Below are positions 42,438 through 51,661 of a DNA stretch of 64,000 nt, piece after piece. Below the pieces are notes generated by a model. That model made no database searches and was not told where the DNA came from. It worked only from the letters and a program-made list of their open reading frames with translations. The stretch lies in the NCBI GenBank assembly GCA_024229935.1, contig JAAERX010000051.1, forward strand, positions 1-64,000, given 5' to 3'. Both the position numbers and the translations under genes were made by a program. The DNA comes from Gammaproteobacteria bacterium (GTDB lineage Bacteria; Pseudomonadota; Gammaproteobacteria; Steroidobacterales; GCA-2729495). The number at the start of each line of letters is the position of its first letter. Within the stretch, counting starts at the first letter, position 1.

Positions 42438-42595
42438 TTTAGAAATGCTTGGATACCTTTAAACGTATTTAATTCTGTGTTCGGGTGCTGTCTGGCGAGG
42501 AATAAAGCAAACTGTAGGGAGCTATCCTGCCGGGCAATATCTGAATACAGCATTTATTGAATCTTGAAGCGTACAAATGTTGTGATAAAACTTGC

Positions 42596-42774
42596 TTATC
42601 TAAGATAGCACGAGGTGTTTAAGGCGTCCGCGGAGCAGATCTTCGCAAGGTCTAAATTCTGGCTTGACCAGGCGCTTAATGCTTCTGGATCGTAGCTACC
42701 ATTTAAATTAGGCCTAATATCTTTCTGGCTATAAAAATGACGGCGACAAAGATAGCCTCCTTCTACATATCTTC
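42596..42774 (-). pseudogene. possible small coding remnant downstream of the SDR gene
   Basis: The 325-base gap between two minus-strand genes holds an open frame without an ATG (CRRHFYSQKDIRPNLNGS, then YDPEALSAWSSQNLDLAKI, ending with TAA at 42596). It reads like protein, but I cannot assign a family and a chance frame of about 55 codons is quite possible. An AGGAGG purine stretch (minus strand) lies near its start, with no good start codon behind it. Confidence 0.2.
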
Positions 42775-43560
42775 ACCAGAGGCATAAGGTGGGAAAGGCC
42801 CAAGGTGCAGGCCACTATCAACAATGAGTGTCTCACCGGTAATGACAGAGGCACCCAGCAGGAACCAGACCAGCACTTCAGCAACTTCTTCAGCTGTAGC
42901 AATTTTCTTCAGTGGCAGGTTGGCTGCTGTGGCTTCCAGCATTTTTTCGTAATCATCATCACCAAGACCGCCTTTGAGCCAGCGAGTCTGAATCATGCCG
43001 GGTACCACTGTATTGATCCGGATTTCCGGCCCAAGTACGTGTGCCAGTGATTTAGTCATCAGATTTAACGCGGCTTTTGAAGCGGCATACGGGATTGATG
43101 ATGCAATACCGGTTACGCCACCAATGGATGAATCATTAACGACAGCACCGCCATTTTCCCGCATATGTGGTTCGCAGGCACGAATCATCTGGTAGGGGCC
43201 AACAACGTTGACGGCATAGATATCCAGGAAGTCCTGTTTATTAACACCATCCATTTGCGGAAACGGGTTGAACTTGGTGCGGGCAGCGTTGTTGATCAGA
43301 TAATCAAGACGGCCCCATTTATCGATGGTTGCTTGTACCATGGCGCGGCAGTCTTTATCTTCGGACACATCGGCCTGAACGGTAATTGCCTCTGCCCCCT
43401 TGGAGCGACAAGTCTCAGCTGTTTCCTCTGCATCATCCTTGCTGCGGGTGTAGTTGATAACAACATTGATGCCTTTTTCTGCCAGCATAATTGCCGCAGC
43501 TGCACCAACACCGGTAGCTGACCCTGTGACTATCGCTACTTTCCCTTCCTCATTCGCCAT
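42763..43560 (-). CDS. short-chain dehydrogenase/reductase
   Basis: A 265-residue classical SDR: the NAD(P)-binding TGSATGVGAAAA, NNAARTKFNPF, the catalytic serine region VNDSSIGGVTG, YAASKAALN with catalytic Tyr and Lys, and the PGMIQT loop. The tail LHLGPFPPYASGEDM extends slightly beyond the fold. The substrate is not deducible. It reads away from the ubiD gene on the opposite strand, so the region between (about 270 bases) probably holds divergent promoters. Confidence 0.85.
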   Translation of the reverse strand: MANEEGKVAIVTGSATGVGAAAAIMLAEKGINVVINYTRSKDDAEETAETCRSKGAEAITVQADVSEDKDCRAMVQATIDKWGRLDYLINNAARTKFNPFPQMDGVNKQDFLDIYAVNVVGPYQMIRACEPHMRENGGAVVNDSSIGGVTGIASSIPYAASKAALNLMTKSLAHVLGPEIRINTVVPGMIQTRWLKGGLGDDDYEKMLEATAANLPLKKIATAEEVAEVLVWFLLGASVITGETLIVDSGLHLGPFPPYASGEDM

Positions 43561-43831
43561 GTTGCTTACCTTATCTTAGTGTTCAGTATGGGGTGATGAT
43601 TAAAGCTTACTTAGCTGCTTATCACCTTATATAGGTAGATATTCGACCGGATTCCATAGGGGCATAAAATGCATAATTATGGTGACCGGGGGCGGGAATG
43701 GTAGCAGACCCCTGCTGGTGAACAAGAGCTTAAATCAGTGGCTGGAATTGGCTGATAGTCATGCTATGGTATCCGCCGCAGGCATCAGGCCCGCTAGAAC
43801 AAGCAATTACAACACTTTGGAGTCCAATTCA

Positions 43832-45325
43832 ATGCCCTACAAGGATATGCGCGAGTTTCTTGATGTCCTCGACAAAGATGGTCAGCTTAAATCAGTTGAT
43901 GTGCCCATCAAGGTGGCCCATGGCGATAATGAATTACAGGCGCTGATGCGGCTGTTATGCCAGAACGATGGCCCGGCAATGCTGTTGAATAATCTTGAGG
44001 GCTATAACACGCCTGATATTCCGATTATTTTTAATCCCTTTGGCACGCGCGAGCGTACAGCCATGATGATTGATTGTAAGAGCCCGCTAGAGAGCAAGAA
44101 AAAGCATGCAAAAGTGTTGGGTGAAGTTTCTACCTGGATAGACCCTGTCATTGTTGATAAAGGCAAGGCTCCCTGTAAGGAGGTCATTATTAATGAGGCG
44201 GATGTTTCTCTAGATAAAGACTTGCCGCATGTCTGGTTTGGTAAAGAGGCAGCCTCTTATATAACCGGTGCTGTGGGTATTACTAAGGATCCTGAAACTG
44301 GTGATCGTAATGTAGGCTGTTACCGCTTAACACAGTTGTGGAATGCCGTACACCCGAAGGGTGAGGATTACTCGGAAGAGCAGCAGAAAAAAGATTTGTC
44401 TGTATTTGCATTCTGGAATCCGCCGATGAGTCATATTGGTGTGCATCTGGCAAAAGCGACAGCTATGGGCAAGCCACTAGAAGTGGCATTTGCATGTCAG
44501 TGTGATCCCGCAATTCATTTAGCTGCAGCAACCGGTGTGCCGTTTGGACAGGATGAATTTCAGTTTGCCGGTGGGTTACGCGGTGAAGGGGTTGAGCTGG
44601 TGCAGTGTGAGACAGTTGATTTACAAGTGCCTGCAACTGCGGAATTTATTATTGAGGGTGTATTTATTCCAAATTCAGAAACAGAAATTGGCAATCACTC
44701 TAATCCGGTGGGTTATTACGATGCCTTCCAGGTGTTTCCGCGTTTTAAAGTAACTGCCATTACGCATCGTAAGAATCCGCTGTGGTATGCAACGATGGAG
44801 ATGATTCCTCCGTTTGATCACAACTATCAGGCATTGCTTCCTGTTGAGACTGAGGTGCTGAGTGATTTGCAGCGTAAGATTCCGGAAGTTCAGGACGTGG
44901 TTGTAACGCCCAATATGACTTACGTAGTGCAACTTAATGTGGATGGTGCCCGTAAACCCCATGCTGAGTTTGGTAAATATATTCTGCATGCTGTCTGGGG
45001 TTCAGCAGGTCGTTGGGGCCGTACAGCAAAGATTGTGATTGTGGTTGGCCCTGATGTTGATCCTTATGATATGGATTCTATTGAATGGGCTATCGCTACT
45101 CGTGTACAGCCAGCTACCGATACCATTATTAATGAATCAGGGCAGGCCTTCGTGCTTGATCCATCTGCAACCAAGGGGCATCACGGTTTTCCTGTAACGG
45201 GTTCGCAGCTGGGTATTGATGCCACTATGAAAGTGCCGGAACGTTTCGATTCTTATCAGGAAGTCAGTATGCCGACTGCTGAAGAAGTAGAGAGCCTTGC
45301 TGAAAAGCTCAAGGGTGTGCTCTGA
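43832..45325 (+). CDS. UbiD-family prenyl-FMN-dependent decarboxylase
   Basis: A 497-residue decarboxylase for an alpha,beta-unsaturated or aromatic acid, dependent on prenylated FMN from UbiX. It begins MPYKDMREFLDVLDKDGQL, with GGAG ten bases upstream; an earlier in-frame start at 43679 adds unrelated residues. Family features are SYITGAVGITKDPETGDRNVGCYRLTQ, LEVAFACQCDPAIHLAA and AIATRVQPATD. The catalytic loop that usually reads EGPFG(D/E) reads ETEIGN at residues 283-288, so Glu283 is kept but the second acidic residue is asparagine. The real substrate is unlikely to be the ubiquinone precursor. A cupin gene follows after 21 bases. Confidence 0.87.
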   Translation: MPYKDMREFLDVLDKDGQLKSVDVPIKVAHGDNELQALMRLLCQNDGPAMLLNNLEGYNTPDIPIIFNPFGTRERTAMMIDCKSPLESKKKHAKVLGEVSTWIDPVIVDKGKAPCKEVIINEADVSLDKDLPHVWFGKEAASYITGAVGITKDPETGDRNVGCYRLTQLWNAVHPKGEDYSEEQQKKDLSVFAFWNPPMSHIGVHLAKATAMGKPLEVAFACQCDPAIHLAAATGVPFGQDEFQFAGGLRGEGVELVQCETVDLQVPATAEFIIEGVFIPNSETEIGNHSNPVGYYDAFQVFPRFKVTAITHRKNPLWYATMEMIPPFDHNYQALLPVETEVLSDLQRKIPEVQDVVVTPNMTYVVQLNVDGARKPHAEFGKYILHAVWGSAGRWGRTAKIVIVVGPDVDPYDMDSIEWAIATRVQPATDTIINESGQAFVLDPSATKGHHGFPVTGSQLGIDATMKVPERFDSYQEVSMPTAEEVESLAEKLKGVL

Positions 45326-45346
45326 TTTTGGCTTGATATCGTAAAT

Positions 45347-45724
45347 ATGAGTAACGATTCTGTTTTTTATCGGCCTGATATACCGGTTGAGTATTTCACT
45401 GATGAGCGTTGTCATATTCTTGAGTTGCTAAACACGGCAGATTCCACTGATGCTTCTATTGCTCGGGCAAGGGTTGAGCCGGGCATTACGACCAAGCAAC
45501 ACCAGGTTAAAGGTACCGTTGAACGCTATATCTTGCTTGAAGGTAAGGGTGTGGTACATATAGCTGGTATGGATGATCAGAAAGTCTGTATTGGTGATGT
45601 TGTTGTAATCCCTGCAGGGGTTACTCAGTCAATTACTAACAATGGTGACCACGACTTGGTCTTCCTATGTGTATGCACGCCACGATTTGAGTGGGACAAT
45701 TACACGCTACTTGAATCACTTTAA
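45347..45724 (+). CDS. single-domain cupin protein
   Basis: A 125-residue cupin. The metal-binding first motif appears as GITTKQHQVKGTVERYILLEGKG (His and Glu ligands), and the second as GDVVVIPAGVTQSITNNGDHDLVFL, in which the usual histidine is replaced. It may be an enzyme or a small-molecule-binding partner. It lies 21 bases after the UbiD-type gene and is surely co-transcribed with it. Confidence 0.78.
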   Translation: MSNDSVFYRPDIPVEYFTDERCHILELLNTADSTDASIARARVEPGITTKQHQVKGTVERYILLEGKGVVHIAGMDDQKVCIGDVVVIPAGVTQSITNNGDHDLVFLCVCTPRFEWDNYTLLESL

Positions 45725-45878
45725 TATTTAAGCCTTAGAATAAAGTCAGAGTTGGGGAGTGCAGTGGAAATTATTTACAGTACTGTTCGAATAGCCAATT
45801 TATTTTGTGCTGCTGTATTTTTATCCACATGTATAGTTTTAACCAAATTCAAATAGAAATCGTGGCGGCCACTCCATA

Positions 45879-47141
45879 ATGCCTGCAACTTTAGTACAAA
45901 AAATTATTGCTCGTGCTGCTGGTAAAGAAGCCGTTCGGCCGGGTGAGATTGTTACATGTCAGGTTGATCTTGCATTGCTGCTGGACTCCGGTGGCCCGCG
46001 AAGAATATGGCCGCGTTTGAAAGAGTTGGGTGTGGGTGTTTGGGATCCGGATAAGATTGTTCTGATGACCGATCATTTCGTTCCGGCTGTCGATGCTCAG
46101 TCTGCCGCAATATTGAAGTTGACTCGTGAGTTTGCCAAAGAGTTCAGAATAAAAAACTTTTTTGATATGCAGGGCATTGGCCATGTTGTTCTTATGGAGC
46201 AGGGCTTATTGCAGCCAGGTATGTTTGCATGTGGTGGAGATTCACATTCAACTAATGGCGGTGCTTTTGGTTGTTACATGGCTGGTTTTGGTGCCATAGA
46301 AATGACTGGAGTAGTGGTAACCGGGGAAATCTGGATGCAGGTACCCGAAACCATCCGTGTTAATTGGGACGGGAAATTCCCAAATGGCGTTGTCGCTAAA
46401 GATATTTCCCTGCATCTGTGTCGTGAACTTGGTATGGACAATGCATTTCGTGTGGTTGAGTTTGGTGGTAACACAATCAGCAATATGGATATGATGGAGC
46501 GTACAGTGCTGACTAATATGGCAGCAGAGCTCGGTGCTGAAACAGGGTTGATTGAACCGGATGAAATCACACTGGAATCTATTCGTGCTGCTGGTGTGGA
46601 ACCTGCCGTTGATGCGCTTGAATGGTGTAGTGATCCTGGCGCACATTATCTGGCGACCCATGAATTTAATGCATCAACTCTGGCACCACAGGTAGCTGCA
46701 CCACATAAGCCGTCTAACACTGGCCCTGCAGATGATTATTGTGATGTGCAGATTGATCAGGCATATATAGGTGCTTGTGTGGGCGCCAAACTCAGTGATT
46801 TGCATATGGTTGCTGAAGTGCTTAAAGGCCGGAAGGTGTCAAAAGGTACACGTTTGCTGGTTGCACCCTCTTCAAATAAGGCCATGGCTGTGGCGGCTGA
46901 AGACGGTACGCTGGCAACTATAGTTGCTGCTGGTGCCACATTGTTACCTACTGGCTGTGGTGCCTGTGCTGGTCTGGGTGCCGGTATTCTGGCAGACGAT
47001 GAGGTTTGTATTTCATCAACAAACCGGAACTTTCAGGGGCGTATGGGCGCTAACTCATCACAGGTATATCTTGGCTCACCCTATACTGTGGCTGCTTCAG
47101 CTGTGGCAGGACGAATCACTGATCCAAGGGATATGCTGTAA
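45879..47141 (+). CDS. aconitase/isopropylmalate dehydratase-type hydro-lyase, large subunit
   Basis: A 420-residue [4Fe-4S] hydro-lyase subunit of the LeuC/homoaconitase type. It shows LVQKIIARAAGKEAVRPGEIV, MTDHFVPAVDAQSA, GDSHSTNGGAFGCYMAGFG and the cluster cysteines in YIGACVGAKLSDLH and PTGCGACAGLGAG. The small subunit is encoded 111 bases later. The pair adds or removes water on an unsaturated di- or tricarboxylic acid. With a lyase of the isocitrate-lyase superfamily next door, the trio resembles the dimethylmaleate hydratase/dimethylmalate lyase set of clostridial nicotinate fermentation, though leucine or methylcitrate-type roles cannot be excluded. Confidence 0.85.
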   Translation: MPATLVQKIIARAAGKEAVRPGEIVTCQVDLALLLDSGGPRRIWPRLKELGVGVWDPDKIVLMTDHFVPAVDAQSAAILKLTREFAKEFRIKNFFDMQGIGHVVLMEQGLLQPGMFACGGDSHSTNGGAFGCYMAGFGAIEMTGVVVTGEIWMQVPETIRVNWDGKFPNGVVAKDISLHLCRELGMDNAFRVVEFGGNTISNMDMMERTVLTNMAAELGAETGLIEPDEITLESIRAAGVEPAVDALEWCSDPGAHYLATHEFNASTLAPQVAAPHKPSNTGPADDYCDVQIDQAYIGACVGAKLSDLHMVAEVLKGRKVSKGTRLLVAPSSNKAMAVAAEDGTLATIVAAGATLLPTGCGACAGLGAGILADDEVCISSTNRNFQGRMGANSSQVYLGSPYTVAASAVAGRITDPRDML

Positions 47142-47252
47142 CGATATTTGGGGTCAGGCTCCGGAATTCTAAGGCTCATAAAGAGACTAAAGACTGGCGT
47201 TATGCAGATAAATTATTACAAAGCCAATCGTGGCTTAAACAGGCGATAAAAA

Positions 47253-47762
47253 TTGGTGTCAGATAGCAAAATTATTCATGGCAGTGCCTGGGTCTTTGGT
47301 GATGAGATTAATACCGATACCATGGCACCGGGTGCCTACTTCAAAGAGCCCATGGAGGTTATGGCGCAGCATTGTTTGGAAGCAGTAGATCCGGATTTTG
47401 CTGCTAACGTTAAAGCTGGTGACATTGTTATAGCGGGCAATAATTTTGGTGTGGGCTCGGCACGGGAACAGGCACCTATGGCGCTGGTCTATCTGGGTGT
47501 TGGTGCAATTCTTGCTGAATCTTTCAGCCGAATTTTTTATAGAAATGCAATTAACTTTGGTTTGCCATTATTAATATTTCCACAGGCCAAAGAAATAAAA
47601 GCAGGCCAATTGCTGGAAGTGAATGTGCTTGAAGGTGTTATTGCCAATGCAACTACAGCTAAGACCTATAAGGTTGAAGGTATTCCAGAGCACCTGATGC
47701 ATATGGTTGATGCGGGTGGTCTTATGCCATGGCTTAAAGAAAAATATGAACAATCAGAATGA
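47253..47762 (+). CDS. aconitase/isopropylmalate dehydratase-type hydro-lyase, small subunit
   Basis: A 169-residue swivelling domain of the LeuD type: GSAWVFGDEINTDTMAPGAYF, GDIVIAGNNFGVGSAREQAPMALVYLGVGAILAESFSRIFYRNAINFGLPLL. It completes the active site of the large subunit encoded just before it; the loop GVGSAREQ holds substrate-binding residues. The start is either TTG at 47253 or GTG at 47256; neither is clearly better. Confidence 0.87.
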   Translation: MVSDSKIIHGSAWVFGDEINTDTMAPGAYFKEPMEVMAQHCLEAVDPDFAANVKAGDIVIAGNNFGVGSAREQAPMALVYLGVGAILAESFSRIFYRNAINFGLPLLIFPQAKEIKAGQLLEVNVLEGVIANATTAKTYKVEGIPEHLMHMVDAGGLMPWLKEKYEQSE

Positions 47763-47828
47763 CAGGCCATACCTGTGATTACTATAGAAATGATTTAATG
47801 GAAATAATCCAATGAATGGGACCCGGTT

Positions 47829-48719
47829 ATGAGTCAGGCAGCAGATTTGCGTAAAAAACTTGCAGGTAGCGAAGCCATTATTGCACCTGGTGCCTATGAT
47901 GCATTGACCGCACTAATGGTTGAGCAGGCTGGTTTTCAATGCGCTTATGTCAGTGGTGCCAGCATCTCTTTTGCCCGTATTGGTCGGCCTGATCTTGGGC
48001 TTACCACGCTTACAGAAGTGGCGGATAGTGTGGCTAATATGCGTGAGCGTACTGAAATTTCACTTGTTGTGGATGCGGATACTGGTTTTGGTAATGCACT
48101 GAATGTTCAGCGCTCAGTTAGATTGCTTGAACGTATGGGTGCAACAGGTATCCAACTGGAAGACCAGACCTCACCAAAACGTTGTGGACATCTGGCGGGC
48201 AAGAGCATAGTCAGTGTTGATGAAATGGTGGGTAAACTAAAAGCAGCGCTGGATGCTCGCAATGACGATGACACTTTGATTGTGGCTCGTACGGATGCCA
48301 TTGCTATTGATGGAGTTGATGCTGCAATTGAACGTGCCCATGCTTACGCAGATGCAGGTGCTGATGTGTTGTTTATCGAGGCAATGCCCGATAAAGAAGT
48401 CATGACGCGTGTGGGTAAGGAAATAGGTGGCCGGGTACCGTTGCTGGCTAATATGGTGGAGGGTGGCAAGACGCCACTGACCCCGGCCAGTGAACTAGCT
48501 GAACTGGGGTTTAGACTGGTTATTTATCCTGGTGCGATGGTGCGCATCATTAGTTTTGCTGCTCAGGCTTATCTGCATGAATTGAAAGAAAAAGGTACGA
48601 CTGCCGGTCTGCTGGATAAGATGAATCAGTTTGATCAGATTATGGACCTGGTGGGTTTGCAGGAGTCTATTGCTGAAGGGAAGGCCTATGACCCTGAGAT
48701 CAAGGCTGCACGTGACTGA
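47829..48719 (+). CDS. isocitrate lyase/PEP mutase superfamily lyase
   Basis: A 296-residue TIM-barrel enzyme of the 2-methylisocitrate lyase/dimethylmalate lyase/oxaloacetate decarboxylase group. It shows SEAIIAPGAYDALTALMVEQAGFQCAYVSGASISF, the magnesium site LVVDADTGFGNALNVQRSVRLLERMGATGIQLEDQTSPKRCGHL and RTDAIAIDGVDAAIERAHAYADAGADVLFIEA. The KRCGH motif marks the lyases, as opposed to the EDKxxxKxNS of PEP mutase. It most likely cleaves the hydrated product of the neighbouring hydro-lyase into pyruvate, glyoxylate or propionate-type fragments (inference). It follows the small subunit by 66 bases. Confidence 0.87.
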   Translation: MSQAADLRKKLAGSEAIIAPGAYDALTALMVEQAGFQCAYVSGASISFARIGRPDLGLTTLTEVADSVANMRERTEISLVVDADTGFGNALNVQRSVRLLERMGATGIQLEDQTSPKRCGHLAGKSIVSVDEMVGKLKAALDARNDDDTLIVARTDAIAIDGVDAAIERAHAYADAGADVLFIEAMPDKEVMTRVGKEIGGRVPLLANMVEGGKTPLTPASELAELGFRLVIYPGAMVRIISFAAQAYLHELKEKGTTAGLLDKMNQFDQIMDLVGLQESIAEGKAYDPEIKAARD

Positions 48720-48833
48720 CCCATGATTGATTGAGGTCAGGTAATTTTTAGCGGCTTATTACCGCGTTCAATTCAATTCGGCTGGTTACAGGCAGGCTGA
48801 TGCTAATTCAATCACTTAAAGTGGCTAAAAATT

Positions 48834-48852
48834 TTGGGGTCTGACCCCAATT
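48834..48852. repeat. GGGGTC-type intergenic palindrome
   Basis: TTTTGGGGTC-TGACCCCAATT forms a near-perfect inverted repeat just upstream of the PEP mutase gene. Fragments of the same core occur in other gaps of this window (about 10339-10350 and 47151-47162). Such short palindromes are frequent in gammaproteobacterial intergenic DNA and may be REP-like. Confidence 0.5.
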
Positions 48853-48893
48853 AGTCGTATCCTTGTCGTTTCGGAACAGATAAGACTAATACA

Positions 48894-50531
48894 TTGAGCA
48901 AACAAGCCCCCCCCAAACGTACTACTCGCTTTAAGGAATTACTGAACAGTCCTGAGCTGGATTTTCTGTGTGAGGCCCATAATGGTATTACCGCACGCAT
49001 TGCTGAAGAGGCAGGTTTTAATGCAATCTGGGCAGGCGGCTTGTGCATGTCAGCCCAGTATGGCGTACGTGACAGTAATGAAGCCAGCTGGACCCAAGTT
49101 CTGGAGATGCTGGAATTTATGGCGGATGCGAGCAGTGTACCGATTCTGCTTGATGGTGATACCGGTTATGGCAACTTTAATAATGTTCGGCGTCTGGTAG
49201 CCAAGCTTGAACAGCGTAATATTGCAGCTGTATGTATAGAAGACAAACTGTTTCCAAAAACCAATAGCTTTATTGATGGTAATAAACAGGAACTTGCTGA
49301 TATTGATGAGTTCTGTAGCCGCATTAAGGCTGGTAAAGATGCACAGCAGGATGATGATTTCAGTATCATTACTCGTGTAGAAGCTTTTATTGCTGGCTGG
49401 GGTCTAAGTGAAGCGATGAAACGTGCTGAGGCCTATCATGAGGCAGGGTCAGATGGCATCCTGATTCATAGCGCCTTAAGTAATCCTTCCGAAGTATTGG
49501 CATTTAAAAAAGAATGGGCGGATCGCAGCCCTGTAGTAATCGTGCCGACCAAGTATTACGCCACGCCGACGGATATATTTCGTGAGGCGGGTTTCTCACT
49601 GGCTATCTGGGCAAATCATTTGTTACGTGCGGGTATCGTTGCCATGCGTGAATGCGCAGAAACTATGTACCGTGAACAGAGTCTGCTCTCAATGGAAGAT
49701 CGTATCGTGCCGGTTAAGGAAATTTTCCGTTTGCAGGGCGCTTCAGAATTACAGGATGCAGAAGAACGTTATCTGCCACAGCGGGGTGATGCGGACCGTG
49801 TTGTTGTGCTGGCAGCATCTCGTGGTACTGCACTTGGTGCATTAACAGAGGATCGGCCAAAGACTATGGTGGAGGTGCAGGGTCAGTCTTTACTTGGTCA
49901 GATCATTTCTACTTATAACGCGTCTGGCATCAAAAATATTATGGTTGTACGTGGTTATAAGAGTGAGGCTATCAATCTCCAAAGTATTAACTATGCAGAT
50001 AATAATGACTATGCTGATACGGGTGAATTGTTGTCACTGCAATGTGCGCTTGCGGCTGATGTAGATGATGAACATAACCTCTATATCAGTTTTGGTGACG
50101 TGTTGTTTAAGCGCTATATTATCGAGTCACTGGCTGAGCATGATGAGGATTTTGTCATTGCTGTTGATACCAATTGGCAGGATTCGGTGAATCGTGGCCG
50201 AGCGGCAGATTATGTGAGCTGCTCAGAACCCTATACCAGGCATGCTTTTAACAGCCGGGTGTTGCTTACTGGTGCAGGTGAAGAGCTCGATGAAACGAAT
50301 GTCCATGGTGAATGGACTGGTATTATGCGGGTGTCGGCAGCGGCTATGCCACGGTTGCGAGAGTTGGTTGCTAGTATGGCGTCAGACCCGGCTAATAAGA
50401 AGGCCAAGCTGCATCATTTGCTTGCTGCACTTACTGAAAATAATGAAAATGTACGAGTGGTTTATACGACAGGTCACTGGCTTGATGTAGACAGTATTGA
50501 TGACGTTGTAGCCGCAGGTAACTTTACATGA
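48894..50531 (+). CDS. phosphoenolpyruvate mutase fused to a nucleotidyltransferase
   Basis: First step of phosphonate synthesis: rearranges PEP to phosphonopyruvate. The 545-residue protein has a PEP mutase domain (about 10-285) with the diagnostic [11 protein letters not shown] at 116-126 and [13 protein letters not shown] at 86-97. A second domain (about 297-545) is a nucleotidyltransferase ([34 protein letters not shown]), expected to use CTP to activate the phosphonate product or a similar head group. Its N-terminal loop reads AASRGTALG rather than the usual AAGxGxRLx. The start is TTG at 48894 without a clear ribosome site. The next gene overlaps by four bases (ATGA). Confidence 0.92.
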   Translation: MSKQAPPKRTTRFKELLNSPELDFLCEAHNGITARIAEEAGFNAIWAGGLCMSAQYGVRDSNEASWTQVLEMLEFMADASSVPILLDGDTGYGNFNNVRRLVAKLEQRNIAAVCIEDKLFPKTNSFIDGNKQELADIDEFCSRIKAGKDAQQDDDFSIITRVEAFIAGWGLSEAMKRAEAYHEAGSDGILIHSALSNPSEVLAFKKEWADRSPVVIVPTKYYATPTDIFREAGFSLAIWANHLLRAGIVAMRECAETMYREQSLLSMEDRIVPVKEIFRLQGASELQDAEERYLPQRGDADRVVVLAASRGTALGALTEDRPKTMVEVQGQSLLGQIISTYNASGIKNIMVVRGYKSEAINLQSINYADNNDYADTGELLSLQCALAADVDDEHNLYISFGDVLFKRYIIESLAEHDEDFVIAVDTNWQDSVNRGRAADYVSCSEPYTRHAFNSRVLLTGAGEELDETNVHGEWTGIMRVSAAAMPRLRELVASMASDPANKKAKLHHLLAALTENNENVRVVYTTGHWLDVDSIDDVVAAGNFT

Positions 50532-51661
50532 TTGAAGCATGTGACTTTCTTAATGCTGCTAAGGCCAGAGGTTTTAGTTTTTACACTGGTGTTCCGTGTT
50601 CTTACCTGAAGCCGTTCATTAATTCAGTTATTGACTCAGATGAGCTGCGTTATGTAGGTGCAGCTAATGAAGGTGATGCAATTGCTATTGCCGCGGGCGC
50701 TGATCTGGCAGGCAAGCGCAGTGTTACGATGTTTCAGAACTCGGGGCTTGGTAATGCAGTCAACCCGTTGACATCATTGAGCTACAGTTTCCGTATCCCT
50801 ACGTTATTAATTTCCACGCTACGTGGTGAGCCTGATGGTCCGGCAGATGAACCGCAACATGAATTAATGGGTGCAATAACCACCGTTATGTTGGAGTTGA
50901 TGCAGATTCCTTGGGAGTATTTTCCTGTGGAAGATAGTGAGATAGAACCTGTGCTTAAGCGTGCCGTGTCTCATATGGAAGCGACTTCTTTACCCTATGC
51001 ACTGGTTATGCGTAAGGGTAGTGTTGCCCCGGTAAAACTGGGTTCTAAGCCAGTGGAACGTATGCCGGGAAACTTTCCAGGTACGGTAGCAAATGCGACA
51101 GCTTCTCGCCGTGAAGTGCTATTGGCTGTACAGGCTGCAGCACCAAACGATGCGGTTATTATTGCAACCACCGGTTATACCGGGCGTGAACTATATGCCT
51201 GTGCTGATCAGCCTAATCAGTTGTACATGGTGGGTTCAATGGGTTGTGCAGTGAGTTTTGGCTTGGGTTTAGCTCTGGCACAGCCAAATAGACCTGTGAT
51301 TGTATTGGATGGTGATGGTGCTGCATTAATGCGTCTCGGCGCGCAGAGTATTGTTGGTTATGAGGCGCCTGCTAATTTGACGCATGTCTTACTTGATAAC
51401 GCTATCCATGAGTCTACGGGTGGGCAGGCTACTGTTGCGCGGTCTGTTAATTTTCCTGCTATAGCAGCAGCAAGTGGTTATTCCAGTGTTGAGAGTGCAG
51501 CTGATCCCGAACGGGTTGGGCAACTTATAACGTGTCCTTGCCCAGGGCCGCGTTTTCTGCATGTGCCTATTTTACCAGGTGTGCCTGAGGATCTGCCTCG
51601 ACCAACAGTGACACCAGCCGAAGTGGCCATACGTATGCGAGAGTTTTTAATTAATGAGTGA
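50528..51661 (+). CDS. phosphonopyruvate decarboxylase
   Basis: Thiamine-diphosphate enzyme that pulls the unfavourable PEP mutase reaction forward by decarboxylating phosphonopyruvate to phosphonoacetaldehyde. The 377-residue protein has the pyrimidine-domain start [18 protein letters not shown]...[19 protein letters not shown]. The cofactor-binding motif is [41 protein letters not shown] (GDG...N). It overlaps the genes on both sides (4 and 8 bases), so the three enzymes are translated as a unit. Confidence 0.95.
   Translation: MIEACDFLNAAKARGFSFYTGVPCSYLKPFINSVIDSDELRYVGAANEGDAIAIAAGADLAGKRSVTMFQNSGLGNAVNPLTSLSYSFRIPTLLISTLRGEPDGPADEPQHELMGAITTVMLELMQIPWEYFPVEDSEIEPVLKRAVSHMEATSLPYALVMRKGSVAPVKLGSKPVERMPGNFPGTVANATASRREVLLAVQAAAPNDAVIIATTGYTGRELYACADQPNQLYMVGSMGCAVSFGLGLALAQPNRPVIVLDGDGAALMRLGAQSIVGYEAPANLTHVLLDNAIHESTGGQATVARSVNFPAIAAASGYSSVESAADPERVGQLITCPCPGPRFLHVPILPGVPEDLPRPTVTPAEVAIRMREFLINE

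Noticed and set aside
45879-47762. Leucine-biosynthesis leuCD
   Set aside because: The family match is real, but no leuA, leuB or leucine leader is nearby and the neighbours point to a catabolic role. I left the gene symbols empty rather than assert LeuCD.
47829-48719. Second PEP mutase
   Set aside because: It carries the lyase motif KRCGH rather than EDKxxxKxNS, so it belongs with methylisocitrate/dimethylmalate-type lyases.
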